Source: Cypionkella sinensis
Lineage (GTDB): Bacteria; Pseudomonadota; Alphaproteobacteria; Rhodobacterales; Rhodobacteraceae
Reading direction: 5' to 3'
Length of the DNA: 64,000 nucleotides
Assembly: GCF_042646385.1 (NCBI RefSeq)
Contig: NZ_JBHRTO010000001.1
Location: forward strand, 2,604,001 to 2,668,000
The notes under the pieces are model-generated. The model was not told the DNA's origin. It worked only from the letters and a program-made list of their open reading frames with translations, and did no database searches. Shown here piece by piece: positions 49,968 through 59,661 of this stretch; position 1 is the first letter of the stretch, and each line of letters opens with the position of its first letter. The position numbers and the translations under genes were made by a program.

Positions 49968-51890
49968 ATGACAAGACAGGAACTTGGCATAGGCACCGAT
50001 TTGTTGCGGGTAGAAGACGTGAAAGTCTCGTTTCCCTTGGCGACGGGTCAGGTTGATGCGCTGAAAGGCGTGGATTTGCGGGTTTTGCCCGGCAAGATCA
50101 CCGCTTTGGTCGGCGAGTCTGGGTCGGGCAAATCGGTGCTGGGCCAGACCATCATGGGCCTTCAGCCAAGTTTCGCCCGCGTCAGTGGCAAGGTCTTGCT
50201 GGCCGATGCCGCAGCACCCGGCGGGCAGCGCGAACTGTTGGGCTTGCCGCGCGACGGCCGCCTGATCCGCAGCGTGCGTGGCGCCAAGATCGGCATGATC
50301 TTTCAGGAGCCGATGACCTCGTTTTCCGCGCTGCATACGATTGGCAACCAGATTTCCGAAGCGTTGCGGATTCACGAACCGGTTTCGGCAAAAGAACAGC
50401 GCGAGCGGTCCGAGGAGATGCTGTCGCTGGTTGGATTTACCAAGCCCGGCCGGGTGTTCGACATGTATCCGTTCGAACTTTCGGGCGGGATGCGGCAGCG
50501 CGCAATGATCGCGATGGCGCTGATTTGCAGCCCGCAATTGCTGATCGCGGATGAGCCGACAACGGCGCTGGATGTGACCATTCAGGCGCAGATTCTGACG
50601 CTGCTGCGGGATTTGCAGCAACGGTTGGGCATGGCGATTCTGCTGATCACCCATGATCTTGGCGTGGTGGCGAATGTCACCGACGAGGTGGTGGTGCTCT
50701 ATCAGGGCCGCATCATGGAATCCGGCCCGGTGGAGGATATTTTCCGGCGTCCGCAGCATCCTTACCTGAAAGGCTTGATGGCGGCGATCCCGCATTTCGG
50801 CATGAAACAGGGCGAGCGTCTACGTCCGCTCCGCGATATTCAGATTGACCGCGACAAGCTGATCTCGGCGATTGGGGCGGCGAAGCCTGTGGCACAGGCC
50901 GCCGCGCCGCAGGTTTTGCTGTCGGTGCGCAATCTGTCCAAGACCTATCAGACCCGCGATCAGGCTTGGGACATTCGCAAATCGGCCAAGCCTGCGCCCG
51001 CGGTCGATGGGGTCAGTTTTGACATCAAGCGCGGCGAATGTCTGGGGCTGGTTGGCGAAAGCGGCTGTGGCAAAACGACGGTCAGCAAGATCTTGATGCG
51101 GGCGGTAACGCCAGATGCGGGTTCGGTGAGTTATGACGATGGCTCTGGCCCCGTCGATGTGCTGAACGCCAAGGGCGATGATTTGCAGCGGCTGCGGACG
51201 CAGATTCAGATGGTGTTTCAAGACCCGGTCTCGTCGCTATCGCCGCGCATGACGGTGGGCAATATCCTGTCCGAGCCGCTGGATATTCACCGGCGCGGCA
51301 CATCTGCGCAACGGCGCGAGACGGTCGAGGCTTTGCTAGGCGCGATCGGATTGGGGCAATCGGCGCGCCACCGCTATCCGCATAGTTTTTCGGGCGGACA
51401 GCGGCAGCGGGTGGGAATCGCGCGGGCACTGGCGCTGGCTCCGGGGCTCATCGTGTGTGACGAGCCAGTGTCGGCGCTGGATGTTTCGGTGCAGGCGCAG
51501 ATTCTGAACCTGTTGAAGGATTTGCAGAAAGATCTGGGTCTGACCTATCTGTTCATCTCGCACAATCTGGCGGTGGTCGATTATATGGCCGACCGGGTGG
51601 CGGTGATGTGGGCGGGCAGGATTGTGGAAATCGCCGCGCGTGAGACGATCATGAACGCGCCGGTGCATCCCTATACCAAGGCACTGCTGGCGGCTGTGCC
51701 CTATCCTGATCTGGACAGGCGTCTGGATTTCGCCACCTTCAACGGCAACACCGCGCTGACCAGCGCCAACTGGGCGCAGGCGTTTCGGGCATCGGCAGAC
51801 AATGCAGATGATCTGGCACCGCTTGATCTGGGCGATGGGCATTTCGTGCTGGCGCGCAAATCGGCGGATGTCGGAGAGTTGAAAGCATGA
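49968..51890 (+). CDS. Oligopeptide-type ABC transporter, double ATPase subunit (DppD-DppF fusion, YejF-like)
   Basis: A 640-residue protein with two ATPase domains. The first has GESGSGKSVLGQ, LSGGMRQRAMIAMAL and LLIADEPTTALD. The second (from about residue 320) has GESGCGKTTVSK, FSGGQRQRVGIARAL and LIVCDEPVSALD. Both carry the C-terminal oligopeptide-transporter segment (HPYLKGLMAAIP, HPYTKALLAAVP). It powers the importer made with the next three genes. The ATG at 49968 is preferred to upstream in-frame starts, with AGG nearby. The stop overlaps the binding-protein gene by 4 bp. Confidence 0.9.
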   Translation: MTRQELGIGTDLLRVEDVKVSFPLATGQVDALKGVDLRVLPGKITALVGESGSGKSVLGQTIMGLQPSFARVSGKVLLADAAAPGGQRELLGLPRDGRLIRSVRGAKIGMIFQEPMTSFSALHTIGNQISEALRIHEPVSAKEQRERSEEMLSLVGFTKPGRVFDMYPFELSGGMRQRAMIAMALICSPQLLIADEPTTALDVTIQAQILTLLRDLQQRLGMAILLITHDLGVVANVTDEVVVLYQGRIMESGPVEDIFRRPQHPYLKGLMAAIPHFGMKQGERLRPLRDIQIDRDKLISAIGAAKPVAQAAAPQVLLSVRNLSKTYQTRDQAWDIRKSAKPAPAVDGVSFDIKRGECLGLVGESGCGKTTVSKILMRAVTPDAGSVSYDDGSGPVDVLNAKGDDLQRLRTQIQMVFQDPVSSLSPRMTVGNILSEPLDIHRRGTSAQRRETVEALLGAIGLGQSARHRYPHSFSGGQRQRVGIARALALAPGLIVCDEPVSALDVSVQAQILNLLKDLQKDLGLTYLFISHNLAVVDYMADRVAVMWAGRIVEIAARETIMNAPVHPYTKALLAAVPYPDLDRRLDFATFNGNTALTSANWAQAFRASADNADDLAPLDLGDGHFVLARKSADVGELKA

Positions 51891-53776
51891 TCACCCGTCG
51901 CAGCGCTTTGACCTTACTGGCCTCGGTCGCCCTGCCCGCAACCGCTTGGGCGGAATCGCCGTTTTTCGCCATCGACGTGAAGATGGGCAATATGCCCCCC
52001 CTGCCCGAGCGTCTGCCGCGCAACCCGCGCGTGATCGACCTGCCTGCGATGGGGCGCAGCACCGGGCGGTTGGGCGGCAGCGTGCGAATGCTGGTCAGCG
52101 GGCAACGCGATGTGCGCTTGCTGCCGATCTACAGCTATGCCCGGCTTGTGGGCTATGACGCCGACCTGAACCTTGTGCCGGATATTCTCGAGAGCTTTGA
52201 GGCGGTGGAGGACCGCATCTACACGCTGCATCTGCGTGAAGGTCATCGTTGGTCAGACGGCACCCCGTTCACGGCGGAAGATTTCCGCTATTGCTGGGAC
52301 GATATGATGAACAACGCCGATCTGTATCGCGGCGGCCCACCAGTTGATCTGATCGCGGATGGCAAGGTTGTCGAGTTCAGCGTGATCGACCCTGTGACAG
52401 TGCGCTATACCTTTGCCAGCCCAATGCCAGATTTCCTGCCCAAACTGGCGGCCCCGCTGCCTTTGATCCTGTTCGTGCCGCAGCTTTACATGAAGCAGTT
52501 CCACGCCAAGTATCAGACGCCGGAAAAGCTGGCCGAGTTGATCAAACAGAACCGCGTCGATGACTGGCAGGGGCTACATGCCAAGATGGGCCGCTCGATC
52601 CGCCCGGAAAATCCCAGCCTGCCGACGTTAGAGGCATGGCGCCCGCGCACCGCACCACCTGCCGAGCAGTTCGTGTTCGAGCGCAACGCCTATTTCCACC
52701 GCGTTGATCAAATTGGCCAGCAACTGCCGTATTTCGACCGCATCGTGCTGGATGTGGCTTCGGCAGATATCATCCCGGCTAAGACGGCGACCGGGGAAAG
52801 CGATTTGCAGGCGGGGGGGATCAGCTTTCCCGATTACACGCTGATGAAACAGGCCGAAAAGCAGCATCCGCTGAAGGTGTCGCTATGGCGGCGCACCCAA
52901 GGCTCCAGCGTGTCACTGTTCCCCAATCTGAACTGCAAAGATCCGGTTTGGCGCAAGCTGTTTCAGGATGTGCGGATGCGGCGGGCCTTGTCGGTGGCGA
53001 TCAATCGGCATGAGATCAACAAGGTCAATTTCTTTGGCCTGGGGCGCGAAAGTGCCGATACGGTGCTGCCCGAAAGCCAGCTTTACCGCCCGGAATATGC
53101 GCAGGCCTGGGCGCAGCATGATCCCGATCTGGCCAACCGTCTGCTGGACGAACTGGGCCTGACCGAGCGCGGTGGCGGCGGTATTCGCATCTTGCCGGAT
53201 GGCAGGCAGGCGGGGATCGTGGTGGAAACTGCAGGCGAAAGCAGTCTGGAAGTGGATGTGCTGGAACTGATCGTTGATCACATGCGCGATGTCGGCATCG
53301 CCATCTACATCCGCGCCAGCCAGCGTGACATATTCCGCAGCCGAGCCATGGGGGGTGATGTGCAGATGTCGGTCTGGGCTGGCATCGACAACGGCGTGCC
53401 CACCGCAGATATGGCTCCCGATCAACTGGCGCCTACACATAGCGATCAGTTGCAATGGCCGGTTTGGGGCAGTTGGTATATGTCGGCAGAAACGGCAGGC
53501 GAGGCCCCCGATCTGCCAGCCGCCAAACAATTGATTGCGCTGCTAAAGCAATGGCGGAATACCACAACCACAGCAGAGCGGGCTGAAATCTGGGCGCAGA
53601 TGTTAACGCTGTGGGCGGATCAGGTATTTTCCATTGGCACCGTGAATTCGGCACCGCAGCCCATCGTGCGGGCGGCGCGGATGCGCAATGTGCCGGAGGA
53701 TGCGCTGTATGGCTTTACGCCCACCAGTTTTCTGGGCGCTTACATGCCCGACACGTTCTATTATGCAAGGGAGTAG
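51887..53776 (+). CDS. Peptide/nickel-type ABC transporter solute-binding protein (SBP_bac_5)
   Basis: A 629-residue periplasmic binding protein with a twin-arginine-like signal (MITRRSALTLLASVALPATAWA). The family 5 core is visible in LVPDILESFEAVEDRIYTLHLREGHRWSDGTPFTAEDFRYCWDD and later VRMRRALSVAINRHEINKV. Such proteins bind oligopeptides, opines, glycans or metal chelates; the length (over 600) resembles YejA-type proteins. It overlaps the ATPase gene by 4 bp and precedes the permease gene by 3 bp. The ligand is unknown. Confidence 0.9.
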   Translation: MITRRSALTLLASVALPATAWAESPFFAIDVKMGNMPPLPERLPRNPRVIDLPAMGRSTGRLGGSVRMLVSGQRDVRLLPIYSYARLVGYDADLNLVPDILESFEAVEDRIYTLHLREGHRWSDGTPFTAEDFRYCWDDMMNNADLYRGGPPVDLIADGKVVEFSVIDPVTVRYTFASPMPDFLPKLAAPLPLILFVPQLYMKQFHAKYQTPEKLAELIKQNRVDDWQGLHAKMGRSIRPENPSLPTLEAWRPRTAPPAEQFVFERNAYFHRVDQIGQQLPYFDRIVLDVASADIIPAKTATGESDLQAGGISFPDYTLMKQAEKQHPLKVSLWRRTQGSSVSLFPNLNCKDPVWRKLFQDVRMRRALSVAINRHEINKVNFFGLGRESADTVLPESQLYRPEYAQAWAQHDPDLANRLLDELGLTERGGGGIRILPDGRQAGIVVETAGESSLEVDVLELIVDHMRDVGIAIYIRASQRDIFRSRAMGGDVQMSVWAGIDNGVPTADMAPDQLAPTHSDQLQWPVWGSWYMSAETAGEAPDLPAAKQLIALLKQWRNTTTTAERAEIWAQMLTLWADQVFSIGTVNSAPQPIVRAARMRNVPEDALYGFTPTSFLGAYMPDTFYYARE

Positions 53777-53779
53777 GCC

Positions 53780-54778
53780 ATGATCCGCTATATCCTGCTG
53801 CGCTGCCTTGCGATGATCCCGACGCTGTTCCTGATCTCGGTTCTGGTGTTTTTCATCATCGAACTGCCGCCGGGCGACTACTTTGAAAGCTATGTGTCTG
53901 AGTTGCGGTCCTTGGGCGAGTCCGCCGACCTTGCCGAGATCGACATGCTGCGCGAACGCTACGGCTTTGATCAGCCGCAGGTGGTGCGTTACTTGTGGTG
54001 GGTGGGCGGGATGCTGCATGGCGATTTCGGCTATTCGTTCGAATACCGCCTGCCGGTCAGCGAGGTGGTGGGCGACAGGCTTTGGCTGACGGTATTGCTG
54101 TCGACAGTCACCATTCTGTTCACTTGGGTAATTGCTTTTCCCATCGGCATATATTCGGCAACGCATCAATACAGTTGGGGCGATTACGGGCTGACTTTTC
54201 TCGGCCTCTTGGGAATCGCCGTGCCGAATTTCATGCTCGCCTTGGTGATGATGTATTTCGCCAATGTCTGGTTCGGCGTCTCGATTGGTAATCTGATGGA
54301 CCGCGAGTTTCTGAACGCGCCGATGAGCATGGCCAAGTTTTCGTCGATCCTGTCGCATATCTGGATACCAGTGGTGATCATCGGCACAGCCGGCACCGCC
54401 AGCATGGTGCGTCGTCTGCGCGCCAATCTGCTGGATGAGTTGCACAAGCAATATGTCACCACTGCCCGCGCAAAGGGTCTTCATCCAACAAAAGTTCTGC
54501 TGAAATACCCGCTTCGGATGGCACTGAACTTCTTCATCTCAGATATCGGCTCGATCCTGCCCGCGATGATCTCTGGGGCCGAGGTGACAGCCATCGTGCT
54601 GTCGCTGGAAACCACCGGGCCGATGTTGATCCGCGCGTTGCAAAGCCAGGATATGTATCTGGCGGGATCGTTTCTGATGTTTCTGGCGTTTCTGACGGTG
54701 ATTGGTGTGTTGATTTCGGATATCGCCCTGACCTTCCTTGATCCGCGCATCCGCTTGGGGAAAGGCAGCAGCAAATGA
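53780..54778 (+). CDS. ABC transporter permease, DppB/YejB type
   Basis: A 332-residue inner-membrane permease with six predicted helices. It starts MIRYILLRCLAMIPTLFLISVLVFFIIELPPGDYF, as DppB/OppB proteins do, and has the EAA-like loop RLRANLLDELHKQYVTTARAKGLHPTKVLLKYPLR before the last helices. A GGAG site precedes the ATG. It overlaps the second permease gene by 4 bp. Confidence 0.92.
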   Translation: MIRYILLRCLAMIPTLFLISVLVFFIIELPPGDYFESYVSELRSLGESADLAEIDMLRERYGFDQPQVVRYLWWVGGMLHGDFGYSFEYRLPVSEVVGDRLWLTVLLSTVTILFTWVIAFPIGIYSATHQYSWGDYGLTFLGLLGIAVPNFMLALVMMYFANVWFGVSIGNLMDREFLNAPMSMAKFSSILSHIWIPVVIIGTAGTASMVRRLRANLLDELHKQYVTTARAKGLHPTKVLLKYPLRMALNFFISDIGSILPAMISGAEVTAIVLSLETTGPMLIRALQSQDMYLAGSFLMFLAFLTVIGVLISDIALTFLDPRIRLGKGSSK

Positions 54779-55968
54779 GCGATCTGTCAAACCAAACCAA
54801 TTCATTGCCACCACCCGGTGCGCCGATGCAGCACTATGTCTCGGACGCGCCCTTTGATCCGTATGAGGCGGAAAACGCCGCCTCGGCCAAGGGCAAGTTC
54901 GCCGAAGCCTCGCAACTGCAACTGATGTGGTGGAAGTTTCGCAAGCACAAGATGGCGCTTTATTGCGGGATTTTCCTGATCCTGATGTATAGCTCGATTT
55001 TGATCTGCGAGTTTCTGGCCCCCTATAATCAGCAAGCCCGCAACACCGATTTCATCTATGCCCCGCCGCAAGCCGTTCATCTGTTTCACGACGGTAAATT
55101 TGTTGGGCCGTTTGTCTATGGCCGCACGCAGGTGCTTGATATGGACACGTTGCAACGCATCTACACCGATGACCCGAATGATGTGCAACGCCTGCGGTTC
55201 TTCTGCGCAGGCGACGACTATCAGTTCTGGGGGCTGATCCCCGGAAACACGCACCTTGTCTGCCCGGCAAAGGGCGGGCAGTTCTTCCTGCTCGGCACCG
55301 ATCGTCTGGGCCGCGACGTGCTGTCGCGCATCATCTATGGCGCACGCATATCGCTGACCATCGGCATATTTGGCGTCACGATGAGCTTTATCCTTGGCAT
55401 CGTGATCGGTGGGCTTGCGGGCTATCACGGCGGTTGGTTCGATGCGCTGACCCAGCGGGTGATCGAGGTGTTGCAATCCATCCCGTCGATCCCGCTGTGG
55501 ATGGCGCTGGCCGCGATCATCCCGGTGACGTGGAGCCCGATCCTGGTTTACATCGGCATCACGGTGATCCTTGGTCTGCTGGATTGGACAGGCCTTGCAC
55601 GTGGGGTGCGATCCAAGCTGCTGGCGCTGCGCGAAGAAGATTACGTGCTGGCCGCCCGCCTGATGGGCGCGGGTTCCGCACGCATCATTGGCCGCCACAT
55701 GATCCCCGGCTTCATGTCGCATCTGATCGCTTCGGCCACGCTGACGATTCCGGGGATGATCTTGGGCGAAACCGCGCTCAGCTTTCTGGGCATCGGGCTG
55801 CGCGCGCCAATCTCAAGCTGGGGCATCCTTTTGACCGAAGCGCGCAGCGTCAACATCATCGCACTTTATCCTTGGCTGATGCTGCCAGTTGTTCCGGTTA
55901 TCTTGGTGATCCTTGCTTTCAATTTCCTTGGCGACGGGCTACGCGATGCCGCCGACCCTTACAAATGA
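54775..55968 (+). CDS. ABC transporter permease, DppC/YejE type, with periplasmic insertion
   Basis: A 397-residue permease. A cytoplasmic N-terminus of about 55 residues leads to helix 1 (MALYCGIFLILMYSSILICEFL), then an insertion of about 95 residues before FLLGTDRLGRDVLSRIIYGARISL. The remaining helices and the EAA loop LALREEDYVLAARLMGAGSARIIGRHMIPG match DppC/OppC. The insertion, with FFCAGDDYQFWGLIPG, is longer than in E. coli DppC and probably faces the periplasm or binding protein. Confidence 0.92.
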   Translation: MSDLSNQTNSLPPPGAPMQHYVSDAPFDPYEAENAASAKGKFAEASQLQLMWWKFRKHKMALYCGIFLILMYSSILICEFLAPYNQQARNTDFIYAPPQAVHLFHDGKFVGPFVYGRTQVLDMDTLQRIYTDDPNDVQRLRFFCAGDDYQFWGLIPGNTHLVCPAKGGQFFLLGTDRLGRDVLSRIIYGARISLTIGIFGVTMSFILGIVIGGLAGYHGGWFDALTQRVIEVLQSIPSIPLWMALAAIIPVTWSPILVYIGITVILGLLDWTGLARGVRSKLLALREEDYVLAARLMGAGSARIIGRHMIPGFMSHLIASATLTIPGMILGETALSFLGIGLRAPISSWGILLTEARSVNIIALYPWLMLPVVPVILVILAFNFLGDGLRDAADPYK

Positions 55969-56009
55969 CCACCCCTTTCCATGAACCGCCCGCAACCGAG
56001 GTAATGTAG

Positions 56010-57221
56010 ATGAAGCACCCGTTGGAAAACGCGCGGATTCTGATGTACAGCCACGACACGTTCGGGCTTGGGCATCTGCGCCGCTGCCGCACGATTGCGC
56101 ATGCATTGGTGCAGGAATACAGCGGCCTGATGGTGCTGATCATGTCGGGCTCGCAGATCGCAGGCGCTTTCGACTACCGTGCCCGTGTCGATTTCGTGAA
56201 GATTCCCAGCGTGATCAAGCTGCGCAATGGCGAATATTCATCGCTGTCTGAACATATCGACGTGCGCGACACCATTCAGATGCGCCGCTCGATCATTCGC
56301 CATACGGCGGAAAGTTTTGCGCCGGACATCTTCATCGTCGACAAGGAGCCAATGGGTCTGCGCGGTGAAATTGAAGAAACGCTGGCTTTCCTGAAATCCA
56401 AAGGCACTACGCTTATTCTGGGATTGCGCGAAGTCATGGACGCGCCGCGCCTTCTGGATGCGGAATGGAAGCGCAACGATGTGATGGGCAAGATCGACCG
56501 CACCTATGACCACATTTGGGTTTACGGACCGCCCGATTTTTACGACCCGCTGACCGGGCTTGAGGTGCCGCAATCGGTGCGTGACAGGATGGAATTCGTC
56601 GGTTTTCTGCAACGCAGATCAGCGCAGGAAAAGCTGTCGGATCAACGGCGTGACAGTGATTATCTTCTGGTCACCACCGGCGGAGGCGGCGATGGCGCCG
56701 ATCTGATCGACAATGTGCTGAACGCCTATCTTCATGACCCGTCGCTGACCCAGAAGGCGCTGGTTGTGCTTGGCCCTTATATGCCAGCCGATCAACGCAC
56801 CGAGTTTTTGCGCAAGGGTCAGGCCATTCCGCAGGTGGAAGTCATCGAATTCGACACTAGGATGGAAGAACTGATTGCCGGCTCTGCCGGTGTGGTTGCG
56901 ATGGGCGGGTATAACACCTATTGCGAAATCCTGTCGTTTGACAAACCCGCGCTGATCGTGCCGCGCACCATGCCACGCGAGGAACAGCTGCTCCGCGCGA
57001 CCCGTGCCGCTGAACTGGGCATGATCGAGATGCTGCTGCCCGAAGAAGCCGCTGACCCAATGCGCATGGCAACCGCCCTGCGCGCACTGCCGAAACGCCC
57101 GCACCCATCCGATGCGGTGCCGGGACTGCAGCTTGAGGGGCTGACCAACATCGCGCGACTGGTGGGCGAGGATTTACAGGCGCGCGCCGAGCATTCTGGC
57201 ACGCTTCGGATCGCCAAGTGA
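56010..57221 (+). CDS. Glycosyltransferase of the MurG-like COG4671 group (first)
   Basis: A 403-residue GT-B protein. The N-terminus ARILMYSHDTFGLGHLRRCRTIAHAL is typical of the COG4671 predicted glycosyltransferases, and the C-terminal domain has LLVTTGGGGDGADL, VEVIEFDTRMEELIAGSAGVVAMGGYNTYCEILSFDKPALIVPR and a final helix. The donor and acceptor are unknown. It begins 41 bp after the permease gene with GAGG upstream and overlaps the next GT gene by 4 bp (GTGA). With two more transferases and a DedA gene it suggests a glycan product linked to the importer. Confidence 0.85.
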   Translation: MKHPLENARILMYSHDTFGLGHLRRCRTIAHALVQEYSGLMVLIMSGSQIAGAFDYRARVDFVKIPSVIKLRNGEYSSLSEHIDVRDTIQMRRSIIRHTAESFAPDIFIVDKEPMGLRGEIEETLAFLKSKGTTLILGLREVMDAPRLLDAEWKRNDVMGKIDRTYDHIWVYGPPDFYDPLTGLEVPQSVRDRMEFVGFLQRRSAQEKLSDQRRDSDYLLVTTGGGGDGADLIDNVLNAYLHDPSLTQKALVVLGPYMPADQRTEFLRKGQAIPQVEVIEFDTRMEELIAGSAGVVAMGGYNTYCEILSFDKPALIVPRTMPREEQLLRATRAAELGMIEMLLPEEAADPMRMATALRALPKRPHPSDAVPGLQLEGLTNIARLVGEDLQARAEHSGTLRIAK

Positions 57222-58465
57222 CAGCGCCGCGTCAACGGCTGGTGGTGGTGGTCAAAGGCTACCCCCGTCTTTCCGAAACCTTCATCGCGCAGGAACTGCG
57301 TGGGCTGGAACTGGCAGGGCTGGATCTGGTGATCGTCTCACTGCGCCATCCGACCGACAAGAAACGCCATGCCGTGCATGAGGAAATAATGGCAGACCTG
57401 CTGTATCTGCCGGAATATCTGCATAAAGAGCCGTTCCGAGTACTGCGCGGATTCTGGGCCGCGTGGCGCAAGCCCGGCTTTGCAACAACCTTGCGTGGTT
57501 GGTTTTCAGACCTCAGGCGCGACCCAAGTCGAAACCGGCTGCGCCGCTTTGGCCAAGCCGCCGTTCTGGTGGCAGAATGGCCTGAGGATGGCGTTTGGTT
57601 GCACGCACATTTCATCCACACGCCAGCCTCGGTTGCGGACTATGCCGCGCGGATCATGCGAACGGGGTGGACAGTATCCGCCCATGCCAAAGATATCTGG
57701 ACCTCGCCGGATTGGGAGCTTTCGGGCAAACTCGACCGCGCCAAATGGGCCGTGACCTGCACCGAGATGGGCCACAAGCATCTGCAATCGCTGGCCGCTG
57801 ATCCGTCGCGGGTGCATTTAAGTTACCACGGTTTGAATCTGGATCGCTTCCCGCCGTTTACCGATCCCCGCCTCGCCCGCGATGGCTCTGATCCTGCTGA
57901 TCCTGTGCAGATCGTCAGTGTCGGGCGCGCCGTGCCGAAAAAGGGCTATGACACGCTTTTGCGGGCGCTTGCCTTGCTGCCCGCTGATCTGCATTGGCGC
58001 TTCACGCATCTGGGGGGTGGAGCCGAGCGGGACAGCCTGCAAGCTTTGGCGCAAAGCCTTGGCATTGCGGATCGCGTCCGCTGGCAAGGTTCGGTCGATC
58101 AGGCAGAGGTTCTGGCGGCATACAGAAGCTCGGATTTGTTTGCCCTGGCGTGCCGGATCACCGCCGATGGTGATCGCGATGGTTTACCGAATGTACTGGT
58201 CGAGGCGGCAAGCCAGGGCCTCGCCTGTGTATCAACCAATATCTCGGGGATTCCAGAACTGTTCCGCAATGACGAAAATGGTTGGCTGGTGCCGCCGGAT
58301 GATGCCAACACCTTGGCCACCGCTTTAAAAACGGCAATCACCTCACCCGATCTGCGCCAACAATTCGGGCAGGCGGCAGCGGCGCAGGTGCGGTCAACGC
58401 TCGACTATCATCGCAGCGTTGATCAACTTGTTCATCTTTTCGCTATCGAGGGTCTGAATCCATGA
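57218..58465 (+). CDS. GT4-family glycosyltransferase
   Basis: A 415-residue GT-B enzyme. It starts RLVVVVKGYPRLSETFIAQELRGLELAG, as in exopolysaccharide GT4 proteins of the colanic acid type. The donor domain has VQIVSVGRAVPKKGYDTLLRALALL and DGLPNVLVEAASQGLACVSTNISGIPELF, the E-x7-E region. The GTG start overlaps the previous gene stop, and the stop overlaps the next gene (ATGA). The acceptor is unknown. Confidence 0.88.
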   Translation: MTAPRQRLVVVVKGYPRLSETFIAQELRGLELAGLDLVIVSLRHPTDKKRHAVHEEIMADLLYLPEYLHKEPFRVLRGFWAAWRKPGFATTLRGWFSDLRRDPSRNRLRRFGQAAVLVAEWPEDGVWLHAHFIHTPASVADYAARIMRTGWTVSAHAKDIWTSPDWELSGKLDRAKWAVTCTEMGHKHLQSLAADPSRVHLSYHGLNLDRFPPFTDPRLARDGSDPADPVQIVSVGRAVPKKGYDTLLRALALLPADLHWRFTHLGGGAERDSLQALAQSLGIADRVRWQGSVDQAEVLAAYRSSDLFALACRITADGDRDGLPNVLVEAASQGLACVSTNISGIPELFRNDENGWLVPPDDANTLATALKTAITSPDLRQQFGQAAAAQVRSTLDYHRSVDQLVHLFAIEGLNP

Positions 58466-59628
58466 CCACGGCTTCCCCCTCGGTGTTGTTCTATGTCCAA
58501 CATTTGCTGGGCATTGGCCATCTGGCGCGCGCAAGTCGGGTGGCCCGCGCGATGATTGCGCGCGGTATGCGCGTCACGCTGGTCACGGGGGGGCTGCCGG
58601 TTCCGGGCTTTCCCGGACCCGACATTCCGCACATCGCCCTGCCGCCGCTTGCAGTGTCAGACGGGGCGTTTGCGGGCCTCGTCACGGCCACCGGCGACCC
58701 AGCAGACGCCGCCTATCTGGAGGCGCGCAAGACCCAGTTGCTTGCCGCCTATCATACCATCCAGCCCGATATCGTGGTGATCGAGGCGTTTCCGTTCGGT
58801 CGCAGGCAGGTGCGGTTCGAATTGTTGCCGCTGCTGGATGCCATTGAAGCAACGCTGCCGCGCCCGCTTGTTGTCACATCCCTGCGTGACATTCTGCAAA
58901 GGCGCAGCAAGCCGGGGCGTGATGAAGAAACCGTAGCCTTGATCCGCCGCGCTTTTGATCTGGTGTTGGTGCATGGCGATCCGGGCTTTGCCGCTCTGCA
59001 TGACAGCTTTGCTCTGGCTGATCAGATTGCGGATCGCATCGCCTATTCGGGTCTGGTCTGCCCGCCCGCACCGCCGCGGTCGCCGGAAAACTTCGATGTG
59101 ATAGTCTCTGCCGGGGGTGGAGCGGCGGGTCAAAAACTGGTGACGGCGGCGGTCGCTGCTGCGCGCTTGCTGCCCGAATTGCCACGGTGGTGCGTCATAA
59201 CCGGACCAAACCTGCCGCAGAATGAATATGACAATCTGGCCCGGGACTTGCCCGCCAATGTTCAGCTTGAACGATTTCGGCCGGATCTGGCGGGGCTAAT
59301 GACCTGTGCGCGGCTTTCGGTCTCGCAGGCGGGTTACAACACGGTGGCGGATATCCTGATGGCCGGCTGTCATGCTCTGTTAGTGCCCTATGCCGCAGAC
59401 GGCGAAACCGAACAAAGCGACAGGGCCGAGCGGCTTGAAAGCGTCGGTCGTGTGGGTGTCATCGCTGAGAGCAATCTTGATGGAACAACCCTGGCCGCCG
59501 CCATTCAACGCGAGATCGACCGCCCCCTGCCCGCGCAAGCCTTGCAGATCAGCACAGATGGTGCAGCACAGAGTGCCGAAATTTTGTGGAACCTTGTGCA
59601 GAACCGTCATGCCAATCCCAAAGTTTAA
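58462..59628 (+). CDS. Glycosyltransferase of the MurG-like COG4671 group (second)
   Basis: A 388-residue protein related in layout to the first COG4671-type transferase two genes upstream. The start reads VLFYVQHLLGIGHLARASRVARAMIARG and the C-terminal domain has FDVIVSAGGGAAGQKLVTAAVAAA and MTCARLSVSQAGYNTVADILMAGCHALLVPYAADGETEQ. Two paralogous enzymes around a GT4 suggest ordered assembly of a short oligosaccharide (inference). It overlaps the GT4 gene by 4 bp and is followed 33 bp later by a DedA gene. Confidence 0.85.
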   Translation: MTTASPSVLFYVQHLLGIGHLARASRVARAMIARGMRVTLVTGGLPVPGFPGPDIPHIALPPLAVSDGAFAGLVTATGDPADAAYLEARKTQLLAAYHTIQPDIVVIEAFPFGRRQVRFELLPLLDAIEATLPRPLVVTSLRDILQRRSKPGRDEETVALIRRAFDLVLVHGDPGFAALHDSFALADQIADRIAYSGLVCPPAPPRSPENFDVIVSAGGGAAGQKLVTAAVAAARLLPELPRWCVITGPNLPQNEYDNLARDLPANVQLERFRPDLAGLMTCARLSVSQAGYNTVADILMAGCHALLVPYAADGETEQSDRAERLESVGRVGVIAESNLDGTTLAAAIQREIDRPLPAQALQISTDGAAQSAEILWNLVQNRHANPKV

Positions 59629-59661
59629 TGATGTATCGGCGGAACCTGAACCTGTGTGGCA

